From NCBI GenBank assembly GCA_963809175.1, contig CAWEIK010000002.1:62001-126000 (forward strand): a stretch of 64,000 nt of DNA, read 5' to 3'. This stretch comes from JACCTU01 sp963809175. Its GTDB lineage: Bacteria > Actinomycetota > Thermoleophilia > Gaiellales > Gaiellaceae. Below, in pieces: positions 32,659 to 42,132 of this stretch (positions within the stretch are counted from its first letter, which is position 1; each line of letters opens with the position of its first letter). Under the pieces are notes generated by a model that had not been told where the DNA came from, did no database searches, and was given only the letters and a program-made list of their open reading frames with translations. The position numbers and the translations under genes are program-made.

Positions 32659-32999
32659 GTGGCGACGTGGGACGACGTGCGCGCGCTCGGGCTCGAGCTT
32701 CCCGAAGCCGAGGAAGCCACGACGTACCGTGAGCCGGCGATCAAAGTGGCCGGCAAGTCATTCGCGTGGCTCAGTCCGCACGAGCGCGGCGCGCTCGTCC
32801 TGCGCTGCGATCCCGAGGAGCGCCCGCTGATGGTCGAGTCGAAACCAGACGTCTACTGGGTCAGTCCCCACTACGAGCGCTGGCCGATGGTGCTCGTCCA
32901 CCTCGACGCGATCGATCCGAAGGAGCTCGCCGACCGGCTCGCGGATTCGTGGCTCGAGGTCGCGCCACGCGCCTCGCGAAGTCGTTCGCGCCCTCGTAG
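32659..32999 (+). CDS. MmcQ/YjbR family protein (apparent frameshift)
   Basis: GTG 32659 (VATWDDVRALGLELPEAEEA). The CyaY-like DNA-binding fold is recognised by TTYREPAIKVAGKSFAWLSP, RCDPEERPLMVESKPDVYWV and HYERWPMVLVHLD. Near 32970-32977 one missing base is likely: the repaired frame ends RLAKSFAPS at a TAG at 32997-32999, just before smc, whereas the uncorrected frame runs 97 bases further into smc with an Arg/Ser-rich tail. About 114 residues. Function unknown. Confidence 0.82.
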
Positions 33000-33005
33000 G
33001 CGGGC

Positions 33006-35616
33006 TTACGCGGCGCCGATGGCCACGGCGTCTTCGCGCGGCAGCCGGCGCGACACGATCTGGGACACGCCGTCGGGCCCCATCGTCACGCCGTAGAGCG
33101 TGTCGGCCGCTTCCATCGTTCGCTTCTGGTGCGTGATCACGATGAACTGCGCGCGGTCCGCGTAGCGGCGAAGCAGCTCGACGAAGCGCCCGATGTTCGT
33201 GTCGTCGAGCGCCGCCTCGACCTCGTCGAGGAGATAGAACGGGCACGGCCGCGCCAGGAAGAGCGCGAACAGGAACGAGATCGCGCCGAGCGCCTTCTCG
33301 CCGCCGGACAGGAGCGAGAGCCGCGTCACGCGCTTGCCCGCCGGGCGCAGCTCGACCTCGATGCCCGGCTGCTCCTCCTCGTCCTCGGGCTCGACCAGCC
33401 GGAGCCGTCCCTCGCCGCCGGGGAAGAGCGTCGTCGCGACCTCGTGGAAGTGCGACTCGACGGCGGCGTACGTCTCGGAGAAGCGCGTGCGCACCGTTTC
33501 GTCGAGCTCGCTGCGGAGCTTCTCGAGCTCGGTGAGGCTCGCCTCGAGATCGGCACGCTGCGTCGAGAGCTCCTCGAGGCGCTCCTTCTCGGCGTCGTAC
33601 TCCTGCTTCGCGAGCGGGTTCACCTGGCCGAGCGAGAGCCGGCGCTTCTCGAGCCGGTCGACGCGTTCGGCGAGCGCGTCGCGGTCGTCGCCCTCGGCAG
33701 GCACCGCGTCGGCCGCTTCCAGCCTGCGGCGCGCCTCGGCCGCGTCGGCCTCGATCCGTGCGAGCTCGACCTCCACCGCGCTCGCGCGCTCCGCGGCCTC
33801 GGCGGCCTCGCGGCGGAGCTCGACCTCTTGCGCGCCGAGCGTGCGCAGCGCCTCGCCGAGCTCCTGCGCGCGATGCGAGCCGGCGTCGACCCGTGCGCGC
33901 ATCGGCGTCTCGAGTCGCGCACTCGTCCCGACTGCACCTTCGAGCGCAGCCACGGCGCGGTCCGCCAGGCGCGCGAGTCGCGCGGCGACAACCTGATCGA
34001 GCCTTCCCGACGGCAGCGCGTCGAGCGCGGCCCGGGCCGCCGCCGCCGTCACCTGCGCGTCCGCAGCGTGAGCAGCTGCGCGCGCGAGCGACGCGTCGAG
34101 CTCGTCGATCTCGCGGCGAAGCTCGCGTCCGCGGGCCTCGAGCTCGAGCAGCACCGCCTCGGCCGCCTCGCCCGAGAACCACAGCTCGCCGCTCGCCGGG
34201 TCGTAGCCGAAGCCCTCCCGGGTGACGGCGCGCTCGCTCTGCGCCAGCAGGTCTTCCTTCGCGACGACTCGCGCTTCGCGGAACGGATCCGGCACGCGCG
34301 TCACGACGGTGAGGCTGCCGAGCCCCGCCGCACGGGCACGCTCGAGCAGCGCCAGCGCGGCCGCTGCATCCGGCGCGAGGACCGCCGACGCGCGCGAGCG
34401 CAGCGCCGCGGCGACGGCGCGCTCGTCACCGGGCGAAACGTCGAGCTGCGAGAGCGCGATCCGCTCGCCCTCCTCGGCGAGCGCGCGGGCAGCCGGCGGT
34501 AGCCCTTCGCGCTCCGCGAGCGTGCGCTCGAGCGCGTCGAGCCGCGTGCGTGCGAGCGAGAGCGCCTCGCTGAGCTCCTCGCGCTCCTTTGCCGCGGCGG
34601 CCGACGGCCGCGGCCGCGTCGGCGGCGGCGCGCCTGAGCTCGGCGCCGTCGGCGAACGTCTCCTGCGTCGTCGGCAACCCCGCGCGCAGAGCGGCGATCG
34701 ACTCGAGCCTGAGCGTCAGGCGTTCCCCGGCGCTCCGCAGGCGATAGAGCGAGGCGGTCGACTCCTCGCGCCTGCCCGCGGCGTCGGTCAACTCCTCCTC
34801 GACCTCGTTCCGCTGGGCGAGCAGCGCCTCGAGCCGCTCGTTGACGTGGCGACGCGCGAGCCCGGCCGCCGTGCGGCGCTCCTCGCCCTCGGCCAACCGA
34901 CCGCCGAGCGCGTCGAGGTCGAGCTGCGCGATCCGCGCCCGGAGCGAGGCGATCTCGCCCACGAGCTTCTCCGCGCGCTCGGCCGCGGTCGCCTGCAGCG
35001 CGAGCGGGCGCAGCCGCTTCTTGACCTCGGCCTCGACGTCGCGCGCGCGCTCCGCCTGGATCGCGACGCGCTGCAACTTCAACTCGGCGCGGTGGCGCTG
35101 ACGCTTGAAGCGCCCGAGCCCCGCGGCCTCCTCGATCATCTCGCGGCGCCGCTCCGGCGACGACGAGAGCACCTCCTCGACCTTGCCCTGCCCGATGATC
35201 GAGTGCATCCCGCCGCCGAGCCCGAGGTCGGCGAGCAGCTCGACCAGATCGATGCGCCGAACGCCCGTGCGGTTGACGAGGTACTGACCCTCGCCGCCGC
35301 GGTGGAGGCGCCGGGAGATCGAGAGCTCCGCGTAGTCGAGCGGCCCGTCGCCGTCGGCGTTGTCGAACAGCAGCTCGACCTCGCAGAAGTCGGTGGCCTT
35401 CCGCCCGGCCGCGCCGGCGAAGAGCACGTCGTCGGGTTTCTCGGCGCGCAGCTCCGACGGGGCGAGCGATCCGGCCGCCCAGACGATCCCGTCCGAGACG
35501 TTCGACTTCCCGGAGCCGTTCGGCCCGACCACGACGGCCACGCCGGGCTCGAGCCGGATTTCCACCGGGTCGGGGAACGACTTGAAGCCACGCAGTTTGA
35601 TCGCGCTCAGGTGCAC
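33006..35616 (-). CDS. smc: Chromosome segregation protein SMC, compact form (apparent frameshift)
   Basis: GTG 35616. The N-terminal head has KLRGFKSFPDPVEI, Walker A VVVGPNGSGKSNVSDGI and GQGKVEEVLSSSPERRREMI. The C-terminal head has the signature LSLLSGGEKALGAISFLFAL and Walker B FYLLDEVEAALDDTNIG. Between them lie a first coil, a reduced hinge (VSPGDERAVAAALRSRASAV; AAGLGSLTVVTRVPDPF) and a second coil. A surplus base near 34600-34612 breaks the first coil. Joined length is about 870 residues against about 1150-1200 for most bacterial SMCs, so the arms are roughly half length. Confidence 0.92.
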
Positions 35617-35659
35617 GTGTCGGGGAGGCTAGCGATCAGAACGGATGCCGAAGGTGCGG

Positions 35660-36322
35660 CTAGGCGGGCAGTCCAAGCCGATCGAGAGCCATCCGCGCGG
35701 CCTCCTGCTCGGCGTCCTTCTTCGTGCGGCCGGTGCCCGTCCCCACCTGCTCGCCGTCGACGAGCGCGGCGCACTCGAAGGTGCGGTCGTGCGGCGGGCC
35801 GTCGGTGGAGAGCGTCACGTACTCGACGCGCTGGCCCCGCTTCGCCAGCTCCTCCTGAAGCGTCGTCTTCTGGTCGACCGACTCGGTCAGGGCCTCCTCG
35901 ATCCGCGGCTCGAAGGCCTCGATCACCGGCCCGGCGAGCTCGTCGAGACCGCGCTCCAGGTACAGCGCAGCGAGCACAGCCTCCATGAGCGCCGCGAGGA
36001 CGTTCGAGGAGCGGCGGAGGTCGTCCGGGATCTCGCCGCTCTCCTCGAGGCGGCGATCGAGCCCGAGCTCGTGCGCGACGACGGCACACGAGCGCCGCGA
36101 GACGACGTGCGCGCGGATCTTGGACAGCTGCCCTTCCGAGAAGTTGGGGAAGCGGTCGTAGAGCGCGCGCGCGACCACGAAGCCGAGCACGCTGTCGCCG
36201 AGGAACTCGAGCCGCTCGTACGACTCGACGCGGTCCTCGGTCTGGGAGGGGTGGCGGAAGACCTGCTCGAGCCGCCCGGCCGGCAGCGAGTCGATCAGCC
36301 GCTCGAGCGCGGCTGACTCGCT
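35660..36322 (-). CDS. rnc: Ribonuclease III (start codon unclear)
   Basis: About 220 residues. The nuclease domain has HPSQTEDRVESYERLEFLGD with catalytic Glu and Asp, and the double-stranded-RNA-binding domain begins DQKTTLQEELAKRGQ and ends RTKKDAEQEAARMALDRL. The segment matching iLADafEA reads NVLAALMEAVLAALYLERG, so the usual catalytic Asp (Asp114 in E. coli) is Ala. No ATG, GTG or TTG precedes the conserved sequence. One missing G at 36323-36325 would recreate GTGAGCGAG overlapping the acpP stop. Right edge therefore approximate. Confidence 0.88.
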   Translation of the reverse strand, partial: SESAALERLIDSLPAGRLEQVFRHPSQTEDRVESYERLEFLGDSVLGFVVARALYDRFPNFSEGQLSKIRAHVVSRRSCAVVAHELGLDRRLEESGEIPDDLRRSSNVLAALMEAVLAALYLERGLDELAGPVIEAFEPRIEEALTESVDQKTTLQEELAKRGQRVEYVTLSTDGPPHDRTFECAALVDGEQVGTGTGRTKKDAEQEAARMALDRLGLPA

Positions 36323-36566
36323 ACTGGTGCGTCGAGACGTAGTCGACGGCCTGCCCGACGGTGGTGATCTTCTGCGCGTCGTCGTCCGAGATCTTGATCC
36401 CGAACTGGTCCTCCAGCTCCATGATCAGCTCGACGAGGTCGAGGGAGTCCGCGTCGAGGTCCTCCGTGAAGGACGCCTCCTCGGTGACCTCTCCTTCGTC
36501 GATGCCGAGCTGCTCGGTCAGGACTTCCTTGACTCGCTCGAAGACTTCCTCGCGCGACGCTGCCAT
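36321..36566 (-). CDS. acpP: Acyl carrier protein
   Basis: 81 residues, ATG 36566. The phosphopantetheine site is Ser in EDLDADSLDLVELIMELED. The acidic four-helix fold and the length are standard. It carries fatty-acyl chains as thioesters for type II synthesis and feeds PlsX, whose gene ends 1 base upstream. Confidence 0.95.
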   Translation of the reverse strand: MAASREEVFERVKEVLTEQLGIDEGEVTEEASFTEDLDADSLDLVELIMELEDQFGIKISDDDAQKITTVGQAVDYVSTHQ

Positions 36567-36567
36567 C

Positions 36568-37563
36568 TCACCTCGTTTGGTCGGGGACTGCTGGGCGCGC
36601 GGAATCTACCACCATCCGCTCCGAAAGACGATCCACGACGCCGTTCTCGACCCCGCGGGCGGCCAATCGGATCGCGTTCGCGATCGCCGTCCGGGACGAG
36701 TTTCCGTGCGCGATCACCGAGAGCCCGCGGAGCCCGAGGAGGTAGGCGCCGCCGTAGGTGTCGGGGTCGAGGCGGCTCCGGAGCCCGCGCGCGGCCGGCC
36801 GGATCAGCAGCCCGCCCAGCTTGCCGCGGGTGGTCGCGGAGATCTCCTCGCGGAGCGCGTCGAGGAGCTCCTTGATCGTCCCCTCCAGCAGCTTCAGGGC
36901 GACGTTCCCCGTGAAGCCGTCGGCGACGACGACGTCGGCGGCGAAGCGCAGCAGCTCGCCGGCCTCGGTGTTCCCCTTGAAGTTCAGCCCACTCTCCGCG
37001 AGCAGGGCGTGCGCCTCGAGAACGAGGCGGTTCCCCTTCTCGGGCTCTTCGCCGATCGAGAGCAGGCGCACCTCGGGGTTCGGCCGCTCGAGGATCTCCT
37101 CGGCGAAGATCGAGCCCATGTGCGCGAACTGGACCAGGTGCTCGGGTCTGGAGTCGGCGTTCGCGCCGGCGTCGATCAGCACCGAGGCGCCGTAGCGCGC
37201 CGGGATCACGACGGCGATCGCGGGGCGGTGGACGCCCTTCAGCCGCCGGATCTCGAGCAGCCCCGCCGCGAGCATCGCGCCGGTGTTCCCCGCCGACACG
37301 ACGGCGTCGGCACGGCCCTCGCCGACGGCGCGGTTCGCCAGCACGAGCGAGCTGTTCCGCTTCGCCCGCACGGCCTCGGCGGGCTTGTCGTCCATCGTGA
37401 TCAGCTCGGGCGCCTCGACGAGCTCGAGGCCGCCGGTGTCGAGCCCGGGCGGGCCGACGAGGATCGGCTCGATCGTGTCGCTCCGCGCCTCGAGGGCGCC
37501 GGCGACGACCTCCTCAGGGGCGCGGTCGCCCCCCATCGCGTCGACCGCGATGCGGGCAGCCAC
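36568..37563 (-). CDS. plsX: Phosphate acyltransferase PlsX
   Basis: 331 residues, GTG 37563 (VAARIAVDAMGGDRAPEEVV). PlsX converts acyl-ACP to acyl-phosphate for glycerolipid synthesis. Family blocks are DAVVSAGNTGAMLAAGL, LIDAGANADSRPEHLVQFA and VVADGFTGNVALKLLEG. It lies between rpmF and acpP, the classic arrangement. The window also encodes a FakA/FakB pair, an alternative source of acyl-phosphate. Confidence 0.95.
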   Translation of the reverse strand: MAARIAVDAMGGDRAPEEVVAGALEARSDTIEPILVGPPGLDTGGLELVEAPELITMDDKPAEAVRAKRNSSLVLANRAVGEGRADAVVSAGNTGAMLAAGLLEIRRLKGVHRPAIAVVIPARYGASVLIDAGANADSRPEHLVQFAHMGSIFAEEILERPNPEVRLLSIGEEPEKGNRLVLEAHALLAESGLNFKGNTEAGELLRFAADVVVADGFTGNVALKLLEGTIKELLDALREEISATTRGKLGGLLIRPAARGLRSRLDPDTYGGAYLLGLRGLSVIAHGNSSRTAIANAIRLAARGVENGVVDRLSERMVVDSARPAVPDQTR

Positions 37564-37566
37564 GGT

Positions 37567-37755
37567 CTACGGGGCCTGGAGGTGGAGCGGCTCGATCTCG
37601 CGACCGTTGTAGGTCTTGCAGATCGGGCACATGCGGTGCGGCTGCTTCGGGTTGCCGCACTGCGGGCAGAGGTTGACGCGCGGCGCTTCGATCCGGTGCG
37701 TCGCGCGGCGCTTGTCTCGACGCGCCTTCGAGGTCTTCTTCTTGGGGACGGCCAT
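37567..37755 (-). CDS. rpmF: Ribosomal protein L32
   Basis: 62 residues: MAVPKKKTSKARRDKRRATH, then a zinc ribbon CPQCGNPKQPHRMCPIC. Four Cys are present, so this is the zinc-containing form. Located between yceD and plsX as in most bacteria. Confidence 0.96.
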   Translation of the reverse strand: MAVPKKKTSKARRDKRRATHRIEAPRVNLCPQCGNPKQPHRMCPICKTYNGREIEPLHLQAP

Positions 37756-37779
37756 GAGCCGGGGAAGAGTAGCGGAGCG

Positions 37780-38289
37780 CTAGAGCTGCTCGCGGAGCTG
37801 CTCGAGCGCCTCCCAGCGCGGGTCGGAGTGCTCCTCCTCGTGCTCGTGCGGCTCCTCGTTCAGGTCCTTGCCGCAGGTGGGGCAGAGGCCCGCGCAGTCG
37901 GGGTCGTGGAGGATCTGCGCCGGCAGGTCGAGGACGAGCGCGTCTCGCGCCCAGCCGGAGAGGTCGAGCTTGTCGTCCGCGACGTACTCCGAGCGCAGCT
38001 CTTCGTCCGCGTCGGCGCTCGACGCGTGGTACTCGCGAGCGGAGATGTCGTGGTCGATCGCCGTGTCGCGGAGGCAACGCTGGCAGGGGCCGTGCAGCCG
38101 GCCGACGAACGAGAGCTCGAAGACGGTGCCGGTGGAAGCTTGCGTGGCGCGAAACTCCGTTGGGACTTGCTCGGGGATCGGGAGGTAGCGCTGGCCGCCG
38201 AACTCGAGCGGCACGAGCTGCACCTCGACCTCGTCCTGAAACTGCTCGCCCGACCGGAGCTTCAACGCCCGAAGGTCGAAGCTGGTCAT
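37780..38289 (-). CDS. YceD/DUF177 family protein
   Basis: 169 residues, ATG 38289, overlapping the stop of the upstream transporter gene (ATGA). DUF177 proteins support 23S rRNA accumulation and are linked to rpmF. Visible are FELSFVGRLHGPCQRCLRDT and the C-terminal second Cys cluster CAGLCPTCGKDLNEEPHEHE, which together could bind zinc. Its place before rpmF is conserved. Confidence 0.9.
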   Translation of the reverse strand: MTSFDLRALKLRSGEQFQDEVEVQLVPLEFGGQRYLPIPEQVPTEFRATQASTGTVFELSFVGRLHGPCQRCLRDTAIDHDISAREYHASSADADEELRSEYVADDKLDLSGWARDALVLDLPAQILHDPDCAGLCPTCGKDLNEEPHEHEEEHSDPRWEALEQLREQL

Positions 38290-39209
38290 GCGGCCAGCGT
38301 AGCAGCGTCCTCCTCGATCACTGGCTCCGCCGGAGGGGCGCTCTGCGCCCTGACGATCAGCACCACGGACGTGACGATGGCCGCGCCTGCGAGCAGGACC
38401 CAAGCGGTGATCGCCTCGTTCAGGAAGACGGCCCCGAGCAGCACGGCGATCACCGGGTTGACGTACGCGTACGTGCTGACGAGCTCCGTCGGCGCGACGG
38501 TGAGCAGCCAGACGTAACACGAGTACGCGACGATCGACCCGAAGAGGACGAGCGCAGCGAGCGCCAGCCACGAGCGACCCGAGACGGCGCTGACGTCGAT
38601 GCGCTCACCCGACGCGAAGCCGACGACGGCGAGGAGCGCGCCGCCGGCGAGCATCTCCATCCCCGAGCCCAGCAGCAGGTTGTCCGGCAGCCGCGCGCCG
38701 CGGGCGTAGAGCGAGCCGATCGTCCACGAGATCGGAGCCATGAGGCAGATCAGCGCGCCGAGGAGGTCGATGTCGCCGCCCGGCCGGATCAGCAGCGCGA
38801 TCCCGGCGAAGCCGACGATCACGCCGACGACCGCCAGCGGCCGGAGCCTGCGGCCGTTCGCGGCGAAGTCGAAGGTGGCGATCCAGAGCGGGAACGTGGC
38901 CACGATCAGCGCCGCGACGCCCGTGTCGATCCGCTGCTGCGCCACCGCGACGAGCGCGTTGCCCCCGACGAGCAGGAAGGTGCCCACGATCGCCGTGGCG
39001 ACCCAGTGCTGGAGGGTCGGCCGCTCGCGTGGCCGGAAGATCGCGAAGAGGATCGCCCCCGCCGCGAGGAAGCGGATCGAGGCCATCAGGAACGGCGGGA
39101 TCGACTCCATCGCGATCTCCATCCCGAGGTACGTGGCACCCCAGATGACGTAGATCGCCCCGAGGGCGGCCCAGACTGCTGCGGTCGGTGCGCCTAGCCG
39201 GTGCGCCAC
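38286..39209 (-). CDS. EamA/DMT-family transporter
   Basis: 307 residues with about ten hydrophobic helices in two repeated halves of five: first AIYVIWGATYLGMEIAM and ILFAIF, second LFGSIVAYSCYVWLLTVAP, then STYAYVNPVIAVLLGAVFLN. This fits drug/metabolite exporters of the EamA type (YedA/RhtA-like), often exporting amino acids or other small metabolites. GTG 39209. It is not usual upstream of yceD; the stop-start overlap makes it part of that operon. Confidence 0.9.
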   Translation of the reverse strand: MAHRLGAPTAAVWAALGAIYVIWGATYLGMEIAMESIPPFLMASIRFLAAGAILFAIFRPRERPTLQHWVATAIVGTFLLVGGNALVAVAQQRIDTGVAALIVATFPLWIATFDFAANGRRLRPLAVVGVIVGFAGIALLIRPGGDIDLLGALICLMAPISWTIGSLYARGARLPDNLLLGSGMEMLAGGALLAVVGFASGERIDVSAVSGRSWLALAALVLFGSIVAYSCYVWLLTVAPTELVSTYAYVNPVIAVLLGAVFLNEAITAWVLLAGAAIVTSVVLIVRAQSAPPAEPVIEEDAATLAA

Positions 39210-39310
39210 GGGCCGCGTTGGTCGCGAGTGTCAGTCACACGCGAGTCCGCGCCGTAGCGAACGGCCAGTGGGCCGATCAGCAGGAGGAAGGCGAGGATCA
39301 CTAGCTCCAT
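39194..39310 (-). CDS. Small single-helix membrane protein
   Basis: 38 residues from ATG 39310. A single hydrophobic helix (MELVILAFLLLIGPLAVRYG) is followed by a polar tail ADSRVTDTRDQRGPWRTG. It overlaps the start of the transporter gene by 16 bases, suggesting translational coupling. Similar short one-helix proteins with an Asp-Ser-Arg segment after the helix occur in actinobacteria, from memory only. No clear ribosome binding site. Confidence 0.5.
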   Translation of the reverse strand: MELVILAFLLLIGPLAVRYGADSRVTDTRDQRGPWRTG

Positions 39311-39337
39311 GACACCCAGTATCGGCATCGGCTTCCA

Positions 39338-39366
39338 TTAGCACAAATCGAGTTTTGGTATCTTTC
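39338..39366. promoter_or_regulatory. AT-rich LysR promoter/operator region
   Basis: The 60-base gap between the small membrane gene and lysR is the most AT-rich stretch nearby (TTAGCACAAATCG; TTTTGGTATC). It contains one T-N11-A candidate (TCGAGTTTTGGTA). LysR proteins usually bind such sites between themselves and a divergent target, which here would be the small membrane/EamA/yceD/rpmF operon. Confidence 0.35.
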
Positions 39367-39370
39367 CATC

Positions 39371-40282
39371 ATGGATCCTGATCGTTGGCTCGGCGTCGAG
39401 CTTCGCCACTTGATCGCGCTGGAGGCCGTCTCGCGTGAGGCGTCGTTCGGCCGCGCCGCCGTCTCGCTCGGGTACACGCAGTCGGCGATCAGCCAGCAGA
39501 TCGCGACCCTCGAGCGGATCGTCGGCGAGAAGCTCGTCGAGCGACCCGGAGGGCCGCGCAAGGTCTCCCTGACCGAGGCGGGCGAGCTGCTGCTCCGGCA
39601 CGCCGAGGCGATCGTCTCGCGCCTCTCTGCGGCCCGGGCAGACATGGACGCCCTCGGCACCGGCCAGGCCGGCACGCTCCGCGTGGGCGTCTACCAGAGC
39701 GTCGGGCAGCACATCCTCCCCACGCTGATGTCGCGCTTCGTCGAGGGCTGGCCCCGCGTCGAGGTCTCGCTCGAGGAAGCGGCGAACGACGTCGAGCTGC
39801 TCGGCCAGATCGAGCGCGGCGAGCTCGACCTCACGTTCGCCGACCTGCCCCTCCCGGAAGGCCCGTTCGAGCACGCGGAGGTGCTGCGCGATCCCTACGT
39901 GCTCGTCCTTCCGGCCGACGCGGACGACCCCGACACGACCACGCTCGCCGCCGCAGCGGGGCTCGACCTGATCGGCTTCCGGCACTGCCGCGGGCTGAAC
40001 CAGCTGGAGACCTTCTCGCCCGAGCCGCTTCGCTTCGTCTTCCGCTCCGACCACAACGGGACCGTGCAGGGCATGGTCGCTGCCGGCCTGGGCGCGGCGG
40101 TCGTCCCGCGACTCACGGTCGACGAGGAGGACGAGCGCGTCCGCGTCGTCGAGCTCGACGACGTCCCGCCGCGCACGATCGCCGTCGTCTGGCACCGAGA
40201 CCGCCACCGCGGCCCGTCCGCGCGCGCGTTCGTCGAGCTCGCGCAGCAGGTCTGCGCCGAGCTCGGCTCCGTGCCGGCCTAG
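39371..40282 (+). CDS. LysR-family transcriptional regulator
   Basis: 303 residues, ATG 39371. Winged helix at the N-terminus (LRHLIALEAVSREASFGRAA; YTQSAISQQIATLERIVGEK) and a periplasmic-binding-like effector domain (LRVGVYQSVGQHILPTLMSR; AAGLGAAVVPRLTV). The likely target is the divergent transporter operon because only 60 bases separate them (inference). Effector not predictable. Confidence 0.93.
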   Translation: MDPDRWLGVELRHLIALEAVSREASFGRAAVSLGYTQSAISQQIATLERIVGEKLVERPGGPRKVSLTEAGELLLRHAEAIVSRLSAARADMDALGTGQAGTLRVGVYQSVGQHILPTLMSRFVEGWPRVEVSLEEAANDVELLGQIERGELDLTFADLPLPEGPFEHAEVLRDPYVLVLPADADDPDTTTLAAAAGLDLIGFRHCRGLNQLETFSPEPLRFVFRSDHNGTVQGMVAAGLGAAVVPRLTVDEEDERVRVVELDDVPPRTIAVVWHRDRHRGPSARAFVELAQQVCAELGSVPA

Positions 40283-40286
40283 CCGA

Positions 40287-40790
40287 CTACGAGAACGGGT
40301 CTTCGTTCGTGACGGCGTCGGAGACGCCCGCCATCACGTGTTCCTGCGAGCGCTCGTGCAGCCGCTCGCGGCCGCGCTTGACGGCGGTGAGGAACTTCTC
40401 GAGGTTGACCTCGAGCGTCGAGAGGATCCCGTCCGCCCAGTCCTCCATCTCGAGCCGCGTCTCGCGGGCCTGACGGCGCGCCTCGTCGACGATGTCCTGA
40501 GCCTGGCGCTCGGCGAGCTTGACGATCTCGGTCTGCGAGGCCTCGCGCACCGCCTGCTCGCGCGCCTCGGCCAGCAGCCGGTCGACCTCCCGCTTCGCCT
40601 CGGCGAGCATGTCCTGGCGCTCCTTGACGATCCACCGGGCCTGCTTGATCTCCTCGGGGATCGTCGCCCGCATCTGGTCGAGGATGTCGTAGATCTCCTC
40701 GCGGTCGATCCGCACCTGGTCGGTGAGGGGGACGGCCTTCGCGTTGTGCACGAGGTCGTCGAGCTTGTCGATCAGAACCAGTACGTCCAT
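40287..40790 (-). CDS. DivIVA/SepIVA-like coiled-coil protein
   Basis: 167 residues from ATG 40790 (MDVLVLIDKLDDLVHNAKAV). An N-terminal segment with VRIDREEIYDILDQMRATIP is followed by long charged coiled coil (KERQDMLAEAKREVDRLLAE; QAQDIVDEARRQARETRLEM). This matches the DivIVA-like proteins (SepIVA in mycobacteria) that organise septum or envelope growth. It lies 11 bases after coaD. Confidence 0.8.
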   Translation of the reverse strand: MDVLVLIDKLDDLVHNAKAVPLTDQVRIDREEIYDILDQMRATIPEEIKQARWIVKERQDMLAEAKREVDRLLAEAREQAVREASQTEIVKLAERQAQDIVDEARRQARETRLEMEDWADGILSTLEVNLEKFLTAVKRGRERLHERSQEHVMAGVSDAVTNEDPFS

Positions 40791-40801
40791 GGGCTTGAAG
40801 T

Positions 40802-41313
<512 letters not shown>

Positions 41314-41317
<4 letters not shown>

Positions 41318-41845
41318 CCGAAGAGCGTCACGCGCGCGGAGCCGTACCTGCGTGAGGTCCGCTGCTCGAGCGGGAGCTCGGGCTCCACGCGCGCGCCGGT
41401 CTCGACGACCACGAGGCCGCCCTCGGCGAGGACGTGCGGGAGATAGCGCGCGAGCATGGGTTCAAGGTCTTGGTAGAGGTCGTACGGCGGGTCGACCAGC
41501 ACGAGATCGTACTTCCTGCCCGCCGACGCCTCGGCGGCGAGCGCGCGCACGGCGTCGGAGCGAACGATCCGCGCACCCGTGAGCCGCAGCTTCGCGAGGT
41601 TCTGGTCGATCGTCTCCGCAGCGTGGCGGTCGGCCTCGACGAACGTCGCGCTCGTCGGCTCCGCGCGAGAGCGCCTCGAGGCCCATGGCGCCCGAGCCGG
41701 CGAAGAGGTCGAGCACGGACGCGCCGTCGATCGGCCCGATCAGGTTGAACGCGCTCTCGCGCACGCGGTCGCTCGTGGGACGGGTGTCGAGGCCCTTCGG
41801 CGCGGCGATCCGGTGGCCCCGATGCGTTCCCGCGATGATCCGCAC
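41314..41845 (-). CDS. rsmD: 16S rRNA m2G966 methyltransferase RsmD (apparent frameshift)
   Basis: ATG 41845 (MRIIAGTHRGHRIAAPKGLD). RPTSDRVRESAFNLIG and VLDLFAGSGAMGLEALSRGA give the AdoMet site. A surplus base at about 41653-41657 shifts the frame; coding resumes SATFVEADRHAAET and includes catalytic VLVDPPYDLYQD, ending VTLFG. About 176 residues joined, typical. It precedes coaD as in many actinobacteria. Confidence 0.9.
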
Positions 41846-41851
41846 GGCGGA

Positions 41852-42124
41852 CTAGGCGGTCGCGAAGCGCTTCTTCGCCCGCTCGCGCGCCCGCTCGGCC
41901 TCGACCTCGCGGTCCTTCGGCGCGGCCGTCGTCACGAGCGAGGCGATCAGCCTGCGCGTCGCGTCGGCGACCTCGTCGACCGCCGCGTCGAAGGCCGACT
42001 CGTTCGCCTGGGACGGCTTCGTGAAGCCGCTGACCTTGCGGACGTACTGGAGCGCGGCGCCGCGGATCTCGTCCTCGGTCGCCGGGGGCTCGAAGTTGTA
42101 GAGCGTGTGGATGTTTCGGCACAT
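41852..42124 (-). CDS. DUF2277 family protein
   Basis: 90 residues from ATG 42124 (MCRNIHTLYNFEPPATEDEI); a TTG at 42136 overlapping the recG stop would add four residues. The family is recognised by this start and by ALQYVRKVSGFTKPSQANES. All-helical small cytosolic protein; function unknown. The C-terminus is strongly charged (REVEAERARERAKKRF). Confidence 0.85.
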   Translation of the reverse strand: MCRNIHTLYNFEPPATEDEIRGAALQYVRKVSGFTKPSQANESAFDAAVDEVADATRRLIASLVTTAAPKDREVEAERARERAKKRFATA

Positions 42125-42132
42125 GCCCGTAT

